This document shows, piece by piece, positions 8,172 through 16,832 of a stretch of 64,000 nucleotides of DNA. Position 1 is the stretch's first letter. Every line of letters begins with the position of its first letter. The position numbers and the translations under genes were made by a program. Origin of the DNA: JAHCHG01 sp965214585 (GTDB lineage: Bacteria; Acidobacteriota; Blastocatellia; Pyrinomonadales; Pyrinomonadaceae); assembly GCA_965214585.1 (NCBI GenBank), contig OZ243957.1, forward strand, positions 2,418,001 to 2,482,000. Direction: 5' to 3'. The notes under the pieces are model-generated. The model was given only the letters and a program-made list of their open reading frames with translations. It did not search any database and was not told where the DNA came from.

Positions 8172-9599
8172 CTATTTCTCCGCCAAAAGTTCGACGATTA
8201 AATTTTCGAGTTCCTTTTCGCGGGTTTTGCTCGAACCCGTGTCAACATAACGGATAATTCCTTTGCGATCTATTAAAACAACAGTCGGGATGCTCGACGC
8301 GCCGTAGTTTTTTTGATTTTCGCCGTTTTTGCCGACAACAAAATCATACGGCAGCCGTTCGGCTCTGCGAAAGCGTTCCAAATAATCGAGTTCCGTTTCC
8401 TCATCTACTCTGAAACCTTCGGCTTGCCTGTAATATCTGGTAACGCCCAAAACTTCAAAACCTTCGTTTTTGTAAGTTTGATGCCATTCGATCAGCGACG
8501 GAAACGCTTCGATGCACGGAACGCACCAAGTTGCCCAGAAATCGAGCAGAACTACTTTTCCGCGCAGACTTGCCAGAGTTTTCATCTGTCCGGGAAACCA
8601 TTTGTCAACGTCTTGTAATTCGGGCGCGGTTTCGCCGAGAATTTTGTAATGTTTTTCGCGTCTTTTAAGCCGGCTGATAACATCATTCTGCAAAGGTTTC
8701 GGCACGAAATCGGAAGCGACTTGTTTCAGAGCCTTTTCGTATAACTCCATCGCCTGCGGTTTGCGGTTCGTATTTATCAAGTGTTTTATCTGCTCGTTGA
8801 CGGCGAAATAATACATATTTGAAGACTGCACGGCGACGGCGGCTTGGCGCAGATCGGCAAGCGCGGCATCGGCTTCCGCCTGTCTGCCCGCTTGTCTGTA
8901 AATATCGAAAACAATCATTCCGGCGTTGAGCAGATCGTTCAGCCCGCGCGAAGGTGCGGCGGTTTTAAACAATTCTTTGGCGGCGGCAAAAGCGTCTTTG
9001 GCGTGCGAAGCGGCGAGATCGAAGTTTTTTTCTTCCCGGTATTTTTCGGCGAGTTCGAGAGCCATTTTCGAGCGTTCGCTCATCTTTTTCGGCTCGTTTT
9101 TCAGATATTCGGCGAGAATTCGTTCGGCGTTTTCAAAATCCTTGCGCTCGGTTGCCATTACGACTTTTATCGAACGCGCCGTCTGCGCTTTTTCGGGATT
9201 TGAATTTTCGCCGTTGATAAATTTTTCAAATGCTTCGTCCGCGCCCGGCTTGTTTTCCGCCAGCCAATGCAGCATTCCGAGAAAATATAAATCTTCGCCG
9301 GCGAGATTCTGGCGCGACATCGTTAAGGTCGCGTATTTTGCGGCAAGCTGTTTTTGTTCGAGAATCGTCTGGTCATACAAACTTTCGCTGAACGGAACTT
9401 TTTTTTGCTGAAATTCGGCGAATTTATTTTTCGCGTAAGCGTTCGCGTCGTCAAACATCTGCTCGACGCTCATCTGCTTCATTTCACTGACCTCTTGACT
9501 GGCAGGCGGATTTTTATTCGGCGTAACGCGCCTCGATTGAGCGACGGCGGCAGTTGTGGAAATTACAAAAACTAAAGTGAAAAGTATAAAATGACGCAT
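8172..9599 (-). CDS. Exported TPR protein with C-terminal TlpA/thioredoxin-like domain
   Basis: 475 aa. The signal peptide (residues 1-20, ...TTAAVAQS) directs it to the periplasm. The middle region (about 40-310) is helical with TPR-like repeats. The C-terminal domain (about 325-470) is a redoxin: LLDFWATWCVPCIEAFPSL gives the WCVPC redox-active pair, and the cis-Pro loop is SSIPTVVLID. This arrangement is common in Bacteroidetes and Acidobacteria TlpA-family thiol-disulfide proteins. Likely role: reduction of a periplasmic client, with the TPR region binding partners. No operon partner is evident. Confidence 0.88.
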   Translation of the reverse strand: MRHFILFTLVFVISTTAAVAQSRRVTPNKNPPASQEVSEMKQMSVEQMFDDANAYAKNKFAEFQQKKVPFSESLYDQTILEQKQLAAKYATLTMSRQNLAGEDLYFLGMLHWLAENKPGADEAFEKFINGENSNPEKAQTARSIKVVMATERKDFENAERILAEYLKNEPKKMSERSKMALELAEKYREEKNFDLAASHAKDAFAAAKELFKTAAPSRGLNDLLNAGMIVFDIYRQAGRQAEADAALADLRQAAVAVQSSNMYYFAVNEQIKHLINTNRKPQAMELYEKALKQVASDFVPKPLQNDVISRLKRREKHYKILGETAPELQDVDKWFPGQMKTLASLRGKVVLLDFWATWCVPCIEAFPSLIEWHQTYKNEGFEVLGVTRYYRQAEGFRVDEETELDYLERFRRAERLPYDFVVGKNGENQKNYGASSIPTVVLIDRKGIIRYVDTGSSKTREKELENLIVELLAEK

Positions 9600-9624
9600 A
9601 ATTAAATTTGAAAACTTTCTGAAA

Positions 9625-9901
9625 ATTAGTGGTGAAAATTATTTTTTGCTAATGTTCTTGTCGCCAACGGCGATTAACATTACAGCCTAGCGAGAATCGC
9701 TAGGTCAGACGAATCAATAAAGCCGTCGCTGAAGGCGACGAACAAATTATATCCGGTTAAAAAATTGTCGCTCACTTTCAGCGAGCTATTTATATTTATT
9801 GATAAAACAGATGGTTTCGGCGCGTGCGCCTGCACCATCTGCTATTTTGTTTGTCGCCGTTAGCGGCTAAAGAACAATTCGATTAAAACTTAACCACTAA
9901 T
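9625..9901. repeat. Composite intergenic inverted-repeat region
   Basis: Outer short arms ATTAGTGGT (9625-9633) and ACCACTAAT (9893-9901) enclose several small palindromes: CTAGCGAGAATCGCTAG, GTCGCTGAAGGCGAC, GCTCACTTTCAGCGAGC and AGATGGT...ACCATCT. The TCGCTGAAGGCGAC unit recurs at 54700-54715. No coding potential is seen. Confidence 0.6.
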
Positions 9902-9932
9902 TTATCAAAGAACAGGTTCTAAAAACTTTTTA

Positions 9933-11075
9933 TCAAAAATGTTTGCCGTTTGCCGCAGAAACGGCTTGAAAACGGCGCGGACTGAAGATGTCTAAATAAT
10001 CCGAAGCAATATTTTCCGCAATTTTATTTGCCAGAATTTCCGCCGTTATCGGAGCGAGCAAAATTCCGTTGCGATAATGCGCGGCGGCAATATACAGATT
10101 TTCGATTCCGGGAAATTCACCCAAAATCGGCAAACCGTCTTTGGCAAACGGGCGCAAGCCAGCCCAACTTTCGCTGATTTTCAGATTTACCAAACTCGGC
10201 GCGATCTCAAAGGCGTTTTCGCGCACAAATTCGATTCCGCTGGTCGTAACATTTTTATCAAAACCGGCATCTTCAACCGTCGCGCCCGCAATTATTCTGC
10301 CGTCGGCTCGCGGCACGATGTAACCTCTCGGACTGTATATTACGCGCTCGAAAAGACGTTTCGCCGTTCTGAAACTGAAAATCTGCCCGCGAATCGGTTT
10401 GACATCAAGCGAAGCCAAAACATTTTCGCCCGATTTGATGAGCGAAGTCCACGCGCCCGTTGCAAGTATAACCGTTTCGGCGCGAAAAATTTTATTTTTC
10501 GATTGTGCCGCTTCGATTTTTCCGTTTTCGATCAAAAGATTTTCAATTTCGGTTTGTTCGATAATCTCGATGTCGTTAATTTCGGCGTAAATTTGCAGAG
10601 CGTCGAGCAGTTTGCGGTTTTCCACCTGCCAATCGTTCGGAAAGAACAAACCTTCGCGCACATCCGGCGAAACGAACGCTTCGGCTTTTCTGATTTCCTT
10701 GGCGGTCAAATGTTCGACTTCCAGTTTCGCCTTCGTCTGCCAATCGAATCTCCGGCGAATTTCTCGCGCGTCCGCTTCGTCAAACGCCAGATAAAGCGTT
10801 CCGCTTTTGTCGAGTTGAATGTCAACGCCCGTTTCTTCAAAAAGTTCGCGTGCGAAATTCGCGTAGAGTTTATGCGAGTCAACGCAAAAACGAAAAAAAG
10901 GATCAATTTTATCCGTTTCCGCCTGCGGAGCGAGCATTCCCGCCGCCGCGTATGAAGATTCGCGCCCGACGTTTCCGCGCTCGATAATAGTGATTTTTCC
11001 GAAGCCCTTTTTGTGAAGTTTCCGCGCCAGAGTCAAACCGATAATGCCGCCGCCGATGATTAAAATTTCTCTCAT
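9933..11075 (-). CDS. thiO: Glycine oxidase ThiO (FAD-dependent)
   Basis: 380 aa, DAO family. The N-terminal dinucleotide-binding motif is IIGGGIIGLTLARKL (GxGxxG), followed by the FAD-contact block SSYAAAGMLAPQAE typical of ThiO. GVDIQLDKSGTLYLAF, RPIRGQ-type KPIRGQIFSF and GLRPFAKDGLPILGEF are further family motifs. The C-terminal AAHYRNGILLAP is the signature around the isoalloxazine. It oxidises glycine to iminoglycine for the thiazole of thiamine. No other thi genes are adjacent. A D-amino-acid dehydrogenase role is less likely given the length and motifs. Confidence 0.88.
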   Translation of the reverse strand: MREILIIGGGIIGLTLARKLHKKGFGKITIIERGNVGRESSYAAAGMLAPQAETDKIDPFFRFCVDSHKLYANFARELFEETGVDIQLDKSGTLYLAFDEADAREIRRRFDWQTKAKLEVEHLTAKEIRKAEAFVSPDVREGLFFPNDWQVENRKLLDALQIYAEINDIEIIEQTEIENLLIENGKIEAAQSKNKIFRAETVILATGAWTSLIKSGENVLASLDVKPIRGQIFSFRTAKRLFERVIYSPRGYIVPRADGRIIAGATVEDAGFDKNVTTSGIEFVRENAFEIAPSLVNLKISESWAGLRPFAKDGLPILGEFPGIENLYIAAAHYRNGILLAPITAEILANKIAENIASDYLDIFSPRRFQAVSAANGKHF

Positions 11076-11289
11076 TTGATAAATCTTTCCCGCCGCTTAT
11101 GATACGAATTTATTATGACTTATAAAAAGCCAAATGTTAAAGCTGTTCGGAAAATCTCCGTTTTTGCAAAATACTTTTCGTCGCCGGTTTCTGGTTTTTC
11201 AATATTTTCCGATTGCCCGAAACGAGCTAAATTTTGTTATACTATTTAGAAAAGCAATACAAAAAATTAAACTTGGTGGAAAAAAATAA

Positions 11290-12297
11290 ATGGCAAAACA
11301 TACGATAACTTTGATTCCGGGCGACGGAATCGGACCGGAAATTGTTGCGGCGACGGTTAGAACAATCGAAGCGACGGGCGTTGAAATTGATTGGGAATCG
11401 CAGATCGCCGGAGCGCACGCGCAGGAAAAACTCGGCGAAACTCTGCCGGAGCAGCTTATCGAATCAATCAAACGAAACAAGGTCGCGCTCAAAGGACCTT
11501 TGACGACTCCAATCGGCAAGGGCTTTACGTCGGTCAACGTCGGCTTGCGAAAGGCTCTCGATCTTTACGCGAATGTGCGTCCGGTCAAGGCTCTGCCGAA
11601 TGTCGAATGCCGTTATCCCGAACTCGATCTGGTCGTGATGCGCGAAAATACCGAAGATTTATACGCCGGTCTGGAACACGTCGTCATTCCGGGCGTGGTT
11701 GAAAGTATAAAAATTATCACCGAAAAGGCTTCGACCAGAATTGCGCGTTACGCCTTTGAGTTTGCCAAAGACAACAAACGCAAAAAGGTTACGGCAATGC
11801 ACAAAGCCAATATTATGAAACTTTCCGACGGTTTGTTTCTCGACTGCTTTTACAAAGTCGCCGAAGATTACCCCGATTTGGAAGCCGACGATAAAATTAT
11901 TGACAACGCTTGTATGCAGCTTGTGATGCGTCCCGAACAGTTCGACGTTTTGGTTCTCGAAAATCTCTACGGCGACATCGTTTCGGATTTGTGCGCCGGT
12001 TTGATCGGCGGTTTAGGGCTTGCGCCGGGTGCGAACATCGGCGAAGCGGGCGCGGTTTTTGAAGCCGTTCACGGTTCTGCGCCCGACATCGCGGGACAGG
12101 GAATCGCCAACCCGACGGCTCTGATGATGTCATCTCTAATGATGCTTCGGCATCTCGGCGAGCGCAAAGCGGCGGACAAAATGGAAACTGCTCTGATGGA
12201 CGTTTTCAAAGAAGGCGAAGTTCGCACAAAAGATTTGGGCGGCGAATCTTCAACGGCTGATTTTGCCAACGCGATTATTGATAAAATTAATAATTAA
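11290..12297 (+). CDS. NAD-type isocitrate dehydrogenase family protein
   Basis: 335 aa, beta-decarboxylating dehydrogenase family. LIPGDGIGPEI opens the protein; SVNVGLRKALDLYANVRPVK and VVMRENTEDLYAG carry the substrate-binding Ser/Asn and Arg residues typical of isocitrate rather than isopropylmalate enzymes. YGDIVSDLCAGLIGGLG and EAVHGSAPDIAGQGIANPTA hold the catalytic Asp and cofactor loop. The first metal Asp region is MQLVMRPEQFDVLV. This is the short NAD-dependent IDH3-like type. A homoisocitrate or 3-isopropylmalate role cannot be excluded. A second, unrelated IDH (monomeric) lies at 30787-32997. Confidence 0.85.
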   Translation: MAKHTITLIPGDGIGPEIVAATVRTIEATGVEIDWESQIAGAHAQEKLGETLPEQLIESIKRNKVALKGPLTTPIGKGFTSVNVGLRKALDLYANVRPVKALPNVECRYPELDLVVMRENTEDLYAGLEHVVIPGVVESIKIITEKASTRIARYAFEFAKDNKRKKVTAMHKANIMKLSDGLFLDCFYKVAEDYPDLEADDKIIDNACMQLVMRPEQFDVLVLENLYGDIVSDLCAGLIGGLGLAPGANIGEAGAVFEAVHGSAPDIAGQGIANPTALMMSSLMMLRHLGERKAADKMETALMDVFKEGEVRTKDLGGESSTADFANAIIDKINN

Positions 12298-12323
12298 GAG
12301 GGTTATTTTAGTTTAGGGAGTTT

Positions 12324-12507
12324 AGAAGCTGTTTGGAAACTCAAAAAAAACGTAACGCCGCCCGTCTTGCCGGCAGTCTTGGCGGCTTCCAGCCGCCAAT
12401 TCGAGCGTTATTTACTATAATTTACAGGAAAAACAGAAAAATTTGGCGGCTGGAAGCCGCCAAGACAGCCGGCTGGAAGCCTGCGATACAATTACCAAAC
12501 AGCTTCT
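12324..12507 (+). repeat. Miniature inverted-repeat element, family A copy 2, beside a hairpin
   Basis: 184 bp, same termini as copy 1 (AGAAGCTGTTTGG and CCAAACAGCTTCT). It is followed by a second hairpin at about 12510-12603 whose arms are AGAGAGTTTGGAGA and TCTCCAAACTCTCT. Together they occupy the 317-bp gap after the dehydrogenase. Confidence 0.85.
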
Positions 12508-12614
12508 TAGAGAGTTTGGAGAGTTTAAGAAGTCTGAAAGATTTTGTAATTTAACGTAATGTGTAATTCAAAAATTTTAACAAATTCTCCAAACTCTCTG
12601 AACTTTAAAAAAAT

Positions 12615-13229
12615 ATGGATTCGATTTGGGACAAGCCGGTTTCACACGGCGATATATTAAAAAAAATCTGGAAGCATCTGGATTTGGGAACGCTTGACCG
12701 GAAACACCCTTTTCACACGCCGGTTTTCGGAACGGTGGCGGAAGGCTGTCAGCCGAATCTGCGCGTCGTCGTTTTGCGGCGTTTTTGGCGCAGACCGCCG
12801 CAGCTTGCTTTTCATACGCACATCGGTTCGCCGAAAGTTTGCGAAATCAAGGCGAATCCGAATGTTTTCTGGCTTTTTTATCACTCGGAAGAAAAATTGC
12901 AGTTACGCATCAAAGGCAAGGCGGAAGTTCACATCGAAGATGATTTAAAGGAAGAACAATGGCTCGCGTCGAGTTTTTTCAGCCGCCGCTGTTACACAGG
13001 CGAAGCACCGACGCAGATCAGCAAAAAACCGACCAGCGGTTTGCCCGAAGATTTGACCGACAGAGAACCGACCAAGGAAGAAAGCGAAGCCGGACGCGGA
13101 AATTTCGCCGTGATAACTTCGACGATTGACACGATTGACTGCCTCGAACTCGATTTTCAGGGAAACCGCCGTTCGCTTTTTAACTGGAATTCCAACGGCG
13201 AAATCGAAAGAAAATGGCTCACTCCTTGA
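12615..13229 (+). CDS. Pyridoxamine 5'-phosphate oxidase-like flavin protein
   Basis: 204 aa, split-barrel FMN-binding fold. RVVVLRRFWRRPPQLAFHT matches the strand pair that binds FMN phosphate in PNPOx relatives, and KPTSGLPEDLT resembles the loop after the helix. The length fits the Pyridox_oxase_2-like family found as stand-alone proteins. The last residues RRSLFNWNSNGEIERKWLTP end as PNPOx-type enzymes often do. True PdxH activity is uncertain because the classical C-terminal PdxH motif is not obvious. Confidence 0.75.
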   Translation: MDSIWDKPVSHGDILKKIWKHLDLGTLDRKHPFHTPVFGTVAEGCQPNLRVVVLRRFWRRPPQLAFHTHIGSPKVCEIKANPNVFWLFYHSEEKLQLRIKGKAEVHIEDDLKEEQWLASSFFSRRCYTGEAPTQISKKPTSGLPEDLTDREPTKEESEAGRGNFAVITSTIDTIDCLELDFQGNRRSLFNWNSNGEIERKWLTP

Positions 13230-13371
13230 TAATTAAAAATTAAAATGCCGATCAAAAGTGGAAAGCCTGCTTGAATAGGCTGTCAAGAAAAGTCTTATTA
13301 ATTTTTAACTATGGATTCGTATTTTTAATCAATTTACATTGTGATAAATTATTTGCCGGAGGATTAAAATA

Positions 13372-15234
13372 ATGACTTTTAAGATTGCCGATTCATCACG
13401 ACTTTCCGCCGATCAGACCAATTTCTCCGATACGTCGAAAAAGATTCTTGTTACATTGTCGAGTGCCTCGGCTTCTCCGAAAGAAGAAGCCGAGGCACTT
13501 TTGAAAGGTTTGGGATTTACTCGATCCGACATCGAGGCGTTTAAGGATAAATACGGCATTGATCTGAAAGAGCGTTTTGCCGCCGAATTTTCCGGCAAGG
13601 CTTCGAGGATTACAAAAGACGCTTCGTCAAAGACAGGCTTTCAGGCGTATATCGGAATCAGCAGTCATAACTATAAACTGCTCACCGGATTTCTTGCCGA
13701 AAGACGCGGCGTGCCGCAAACTCAACCGAAAGCAAACGGCGGCGGCGGCGCGGCGAAAATTGTTGATAAAAACAATCAAGCCAAGCAGGAACAAATAAAA
13801 CTCAATCAATTATTCAAAGACGCGCAAATTCTTGAAACATCTTCATTCGGCACGCCGTCAAAACTCCGCGACTTAAAGCATATTTCGATGGTGGAAATGC
13901 AGAACATCTCCGGTTTATCGGCGGCAGATCAGGCACTCGCCGGATATATCGAACAGCGATACGCGGACAGAAGCAATCTCTACGGGGACGACAAAGCCGA
14001 CATCTTGAGAATCGCTAAAGCCAACGGCGTGAAGATAGAAAATCTCAACGTGTCCGGCGGCAAAGCCGATTTCGATATATCGGTGGAAAACCTTCTGAAA
14101 TTGCACATCGCCTATATCGGCGTGCAGGAAAAAGCCAACATCACACAGGCGCAGGTCAAAGATTTGCAGAACAATTCCGCCTACAATCAATTTCTGATCG
14201 GAGTCGGCGAAGGTGCGTGGAACAATCTCAAAGACACGGGCGAAGCGATTGCCGACCCAATCGGCACGCTGAACGCACTTTACGAAGCGGGAAAAACGGT
14301 TGGTTCGCTCGCCGTCGAGTTGGCAAAAATGCCTGAAACGGAACGGTTGCAGCTTTACGCGCAGTTGGGAAAAGCGGGATTAAAAGGTTTAGGCGAAATG
14401 CCTTTAAATGTCGCCGCCAGAAAGATCGGCAATTTTATCGGCAGTTTGGCGGTTGACGCAGCGTTAGGCAAAGGCATCGGAACGGCGATCACGTTGCTGA
14501 AAGACTTGAAGATCGGCGCGAAGATAATTAGAGAAACCGTCGAGTTGAGCAAAACGGTCAAGCAGACTATAGGAAACGTCAAAGTTCCCGTTCCGAATTC
14601 AAAGGTTATTGTTGACGCGACGGGCAACAAATGGTGGATGCTTGATGTCGAGGTTAAAAAGCTGGAAGACATCGTAAAAACGATGAAATCCAGCGAAGAC
14701 AAGTTGGATATGTTGGACAACGGAATAAAAGCCGGACGCGAAACGATAAAGGAAACGGCGGAAGACGGTTTGACGGAAATATCGCAGTCAGGTTTGAAAG
14801 CCTTGCGCGGAACTTTGTCGAAAGAATCCTTGAAGAAGGCAAAAGAGCAACTTGTTACGCTCAACATTGCTAGAACTGAATTGATGGCAAGACTTGATAA
14901 TTTAATCAAGAACAGTAGTTTGTTATCTGATACGAAAGAAGTTTTAATAAGTGCGAAGAACAGTCTTAAAGATCATTTATCGCAAGATGACCTTGTAGGA
15001 GCATTGCGAGATGTTTTTGGCAAACAGGTTAAGCGAAGCGGAGATGGAAAGATATTCGATCATTTGAGAGAAGTGACTGATTCCATTTCCTCGTTGGGTA
15101 AGGGAAAAGACCGTCTTATTCGAGAACTTAGAAAAATGGAAAAAGGTTCGGTGGAATATAATCGCATTTCTCAAGAAGTTGATGCAATTAAAGAGATGGA
15201 AAGAAAAGTTAAAACATTTTTAGAAACGAAATGA
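13372..15234 (+). CDS. Polymorphic toxin with Ntox28-like C-terminal tip
   Basis: 620 aa, start at ATG 13372 with GGAGG at 13358-13362. Residues 1-130 form an unrecognised N-terminal module ending in a GGGGAA linker. Residues about 150-440 are a core with GVGEGAWNNLKDTG and a helical, weakly hydrophobic section (IGNFIGSLAVDAALGKGIG) ending at NKWWMLDVEVKKLED. The tip, about 441-620, has DDLVGALRDVFGK and FDHLREV, resembling the polymorphic toxin type 28 domain (from memory). Composition becomes AT-richer within the tip. No signal peptide or classical delivery domain is seen, so the export route is unknown. The stop overlaps the next gene by ATGA. Core and tip-entry segments are duplicated downstream. 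Confidence 0.8.
   Translation: MTFKIADSSRLSADQTNFSDTSKKILVTLSSASASPKEEAEALLKGLGFTRSDIEAFKDKYGIDLKERFAAEFSGKASRITKDASSKTGFQAYIGISSHNYKLLTGFLAERRGVPQTQPKANGGGGAAKIVDKNNQAKQEQIKLNQLFKDAQILETSSFGTPSKLRDLKHISMVEMQNISGLSAADQALAGYIEQRYADRSNLYGDDKADILRIAKANGVKIENLNVSGGKADFDISVENLLKLHIAYIGVQEKANITQAQVKDLQNNSAYNQFLIGVGEGAWNNLKDTGEAIADPIGTLNALYEAGKTVGSLAVELAKMPETERLQLYAQLGKAGLKGLGEMPLNVAARKIGNFIGSLAVDAALGKGIGTAITLLKDLKIGAKIIRETVELSKTVKQTIGNVKVPVPNSKVIVDATGNKWWMLDVEVKKLEDIVKTMKSSEDKLDMLDNGIKAGRETIKETAEDGLTEISQSGLKALRGTLSKESLKKAKEQLVTLNIARTELMARLDNLIKNSSLLSDTKEVLISAKNSLKDHLSQDDLVGALRDVFGKQVKRSGDGKIFDHLREVTDSISSLGKGKDRLIRELRKMEKGSVEYNRISQEVDAIKEMERKVKTFLETK
14170..14267 (+). repeat. 98-nt core segment duplicated at 16963-17060
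   Basis: The two stretches differ at one position (GAAGGTGCG here, GAAGGCGCG there). They encode the same NNSAYNQFLIGVG block of the toxin core in the full-length gene and in the fragment gene. Long enough for homologous recombination. Confidence 0.85.
14738..14772 (+). repeat. 35-nt tip-entry segment duplicated at 15797-15831
   Basis: Identical sequence (GCGAAACGATAAAGGAAACG...) encodes ETIKETAEDG just before tip 1 in the main toxin and before the orphan tip 2. It marks the exchange point of the cassette. Confidence 0.9.
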
Positions 15235-15761
15235 AACGAATAAAATCAACACCGCAAGACGAAATAATATTACGGGATGAAAATGTTTCACCGCCCGACA
15301 GAATAAATTCAATGAAAAAACTAGCTTCTGACGGATTCGGTGATGAGATTCATCCTACTTTAGACAATTGGCTAAATCATCCACACTTTCTTTTGCGTGA
15401 TGCGGCAATTTCAATGTTGCTAAATTCTTGGGGACAACAAAAATATGTAAATAAAACTGTCGAGATATTACACAACGATACCGATTGGAGCGTAAGAGGA
15501 ACGGCAGCAACAGCTTTAGCAAATTTTTCCAAAGAATTTACCGAAGGTAGCAAATATCAACAAAAGATTATTGAGGAATTATTAATTTCTCTGCTTAATG
15601 ATGAAGATGAATTTGTCCAACGAGACAGTTACAAAGGTTTATACAGAATTATCACGGGAAATAATCTAGGAGATAAAGATGAGTTTGACCGTAATCAAGA
15701 TGTAAGTTGGGAAATGCTGAAACCATACTTGGAAAAATATGATTTGCAAAAACCGAACTAA
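15231..15761 (+). CDS. HEAT-repeat immunity protein for the Ntox28-like tip (Imm1)
   Basis: 176 aa. It overlaps the toxin stop by four bases (ATGA), the usual layout of a cognate immunity gene. Short helical repeats with HPHFLLRDAAISML, TDWSVRGTAATALA and DEDEFVQRDSYKGL are HEAT-like. The second copy of this family is at 16296-16832, with the same start (KP/TP..D) and the same C-terminal EKYDLQKP. It is predicted cytoplasmic and to bind and neutralise the tip. Binding specificity is inferred from position only. Confidence 0.8.
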   Translation: MKRIKSTPQDEIILRDENVSPPDRINSMKKLASDGFGDEIHPTLDNWLNHPHFLLRDAAISMLLNSWGQQKYVNKTVEILHNDTDWSVRGTAATALANFSKEFTEGSKYQQKIIEELLISLLNDEDEFVQRDSYKGLYRIITGNNLGDKDEFDRNQDVSWEMLKPYLEKYDLQKPN

Positions 15762-16299
15762 CCAAACGGGCGTGATTAACTTCGCGCCTTTTTTATGCGA
15801 AACGATAAAGGAAACGGCGGAAGACGGTTTGTCGGAAATATCGCAAAAAGGAATGAAGCGATTAAAATATGATTTACCGAAAGATGTCTTGAAACGAGCG
15901 AAGGAAAAACTGGTTGTTTTGAATGTCGCCAGAACTGAATTGATTGCACGGCTTGATAATTTGTTAAGCAACACACCAAATCTATCTCAAAAGCTAACTA
16001 TTGATATTCGCAAAGCCAAAAACACTCTTCAAAATGGGTTAAAACAGGATGATTTAGTTGGGGCTTTAAGAGATATTTATAGTAAGCCTGTTAGAGAAAG
16101 CGGTTCAGGTAAGGTTTGGGATCACCAGCAGGAAGTTGAGCAAGGGATTAATTCTTTGAAAAAACTTCGAGAAACTATCGTAGATAAAGAAATGAAACTT
16201 TATCAACCAAATTCAATTGAGTTCAAGCAACTGTCTAAAGAAGCTGACGCACTCGGCGAAATGATTCGTAAAATTAAGGAATTTTTAGATACAAAATGA
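15739..16299 (+). CDS. Orphan toxin tip (Ntox28-like), probably a silent cassette
   Basis: The open frame starts at 15739 inside the end of Imm1, but homology to the main toxin begins only at ETIKETAEDG (15797). It then matches the tip (DDLVGALRDIYSKPV, WDHQQEV, IRKIKEFLDTK). The core is absent and no good ribosome-binding site precedes it, so it looks like a displaced cassette of the kind seen downstream of CDI and Rhs toxins. A weak hairpin plus T-run (GGCG...CGCCTTTTTT, 15769-15794) precedes it. It would become functional only if recombined onto a core through the 35-nt identity. Confidence 0.75.
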   Translation: MICKNRTNQTGVINFAPFLCETIKETAEDGLSEISQKGMKRLKYDLPKDVLKRAKEKLVVLNVARTELIARLDNLLSNTPNLSQKLTIDIRKAKNTLQNGLKQDDLVGALRDIYSKPVRESGSGKVWDHQQEVEQGINSLKKLRETIVDKEMKLYQPNSIEFKQLSKEADALGEMIRKIKEFLDTK

Positions 16300-16832
16300 T
16301 ACAACACAGAAAATCAAAACCGAAAGATAAACAGCTAATCTACGATGAATCTGCTGATATTGTAGAGCGTTCAGAAGCTATTTTAAGATTGGCAATTGAT
16401 GGATATGATGAAATGGAATCTTTGCTCGTGAAATTATTAGATCATCCACATTATTTACTGCGTTCAGAAGCAGTAAAAGTTTTAGTTGGCGGATGGGGAA
16501 TAGAAAATTATTTAGAAAAAGCAATTCAAATGCTTCACTTTGATCCAGAATGGGATGTTCGTTATGATTCTGCATTTGCTTTAACACAATTCATAAGACT
16601 CTTTAAGGAAGGCACAAATCACAAAAATCGAGTTTTAAAGGAGTTAATTATTTGTTTGATTAATGATGAAGATCCGTCCGTTAGAAAAAATTGTTATGAA
16701 GGTATAATAAAAATACTCAATCCAGAAAAAGCTAATGCTGAATTGCCAATGGAATTCAATTCTATCAAAAATGTAGATTGGGAAATGCTTCAACCGTATC
16801 TAGAAAAATATGATTTGCAAAAACCAAGCTAG
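16296..16832 (+). CDS. HEAT-repeat immunity protein, paralogue of Imm1 (Imm2)
   Basis: 178 aa, ATGA overlap with the orphan tip. HEAT-like helices occur at HPHYLLRSEAVKVL, PEWDVRYDSAFALT and DEDPSVRKNCYEGI. It shares layout and the C-terminal WEMLQPYLEKYDLQKP with Imm1 but has diverged in the middle, as expected if each protects against its own tip variant. It may be expressed from an upstream promoter to protect the cell even when its toxin is silent. Confidence 0.8.
   Translation: MIQHRKSKPKDKQLIYDESADIVERSEAILRLAIDGYDEMESLLVKLLDHPHYLLRSEAVKVLVGGWGIENYLEKAIQMLHFDPEWDVRYDSAFALTQFIRLFKEGTNHKNRVLKELIICLINDEDPSVRKNCYEGIIKILNPEKANAELPMEFNSIKNVDWEMLQPYLEKYDLQKPS

Noticed and set aside
10077..10955. 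Long antisense ORF (292 codons) opposite thiO
   Set aside because: Shadow of a well-conserved gene with strong codon bias; no start signal and low-complexity Arg/Phe-rich translation.
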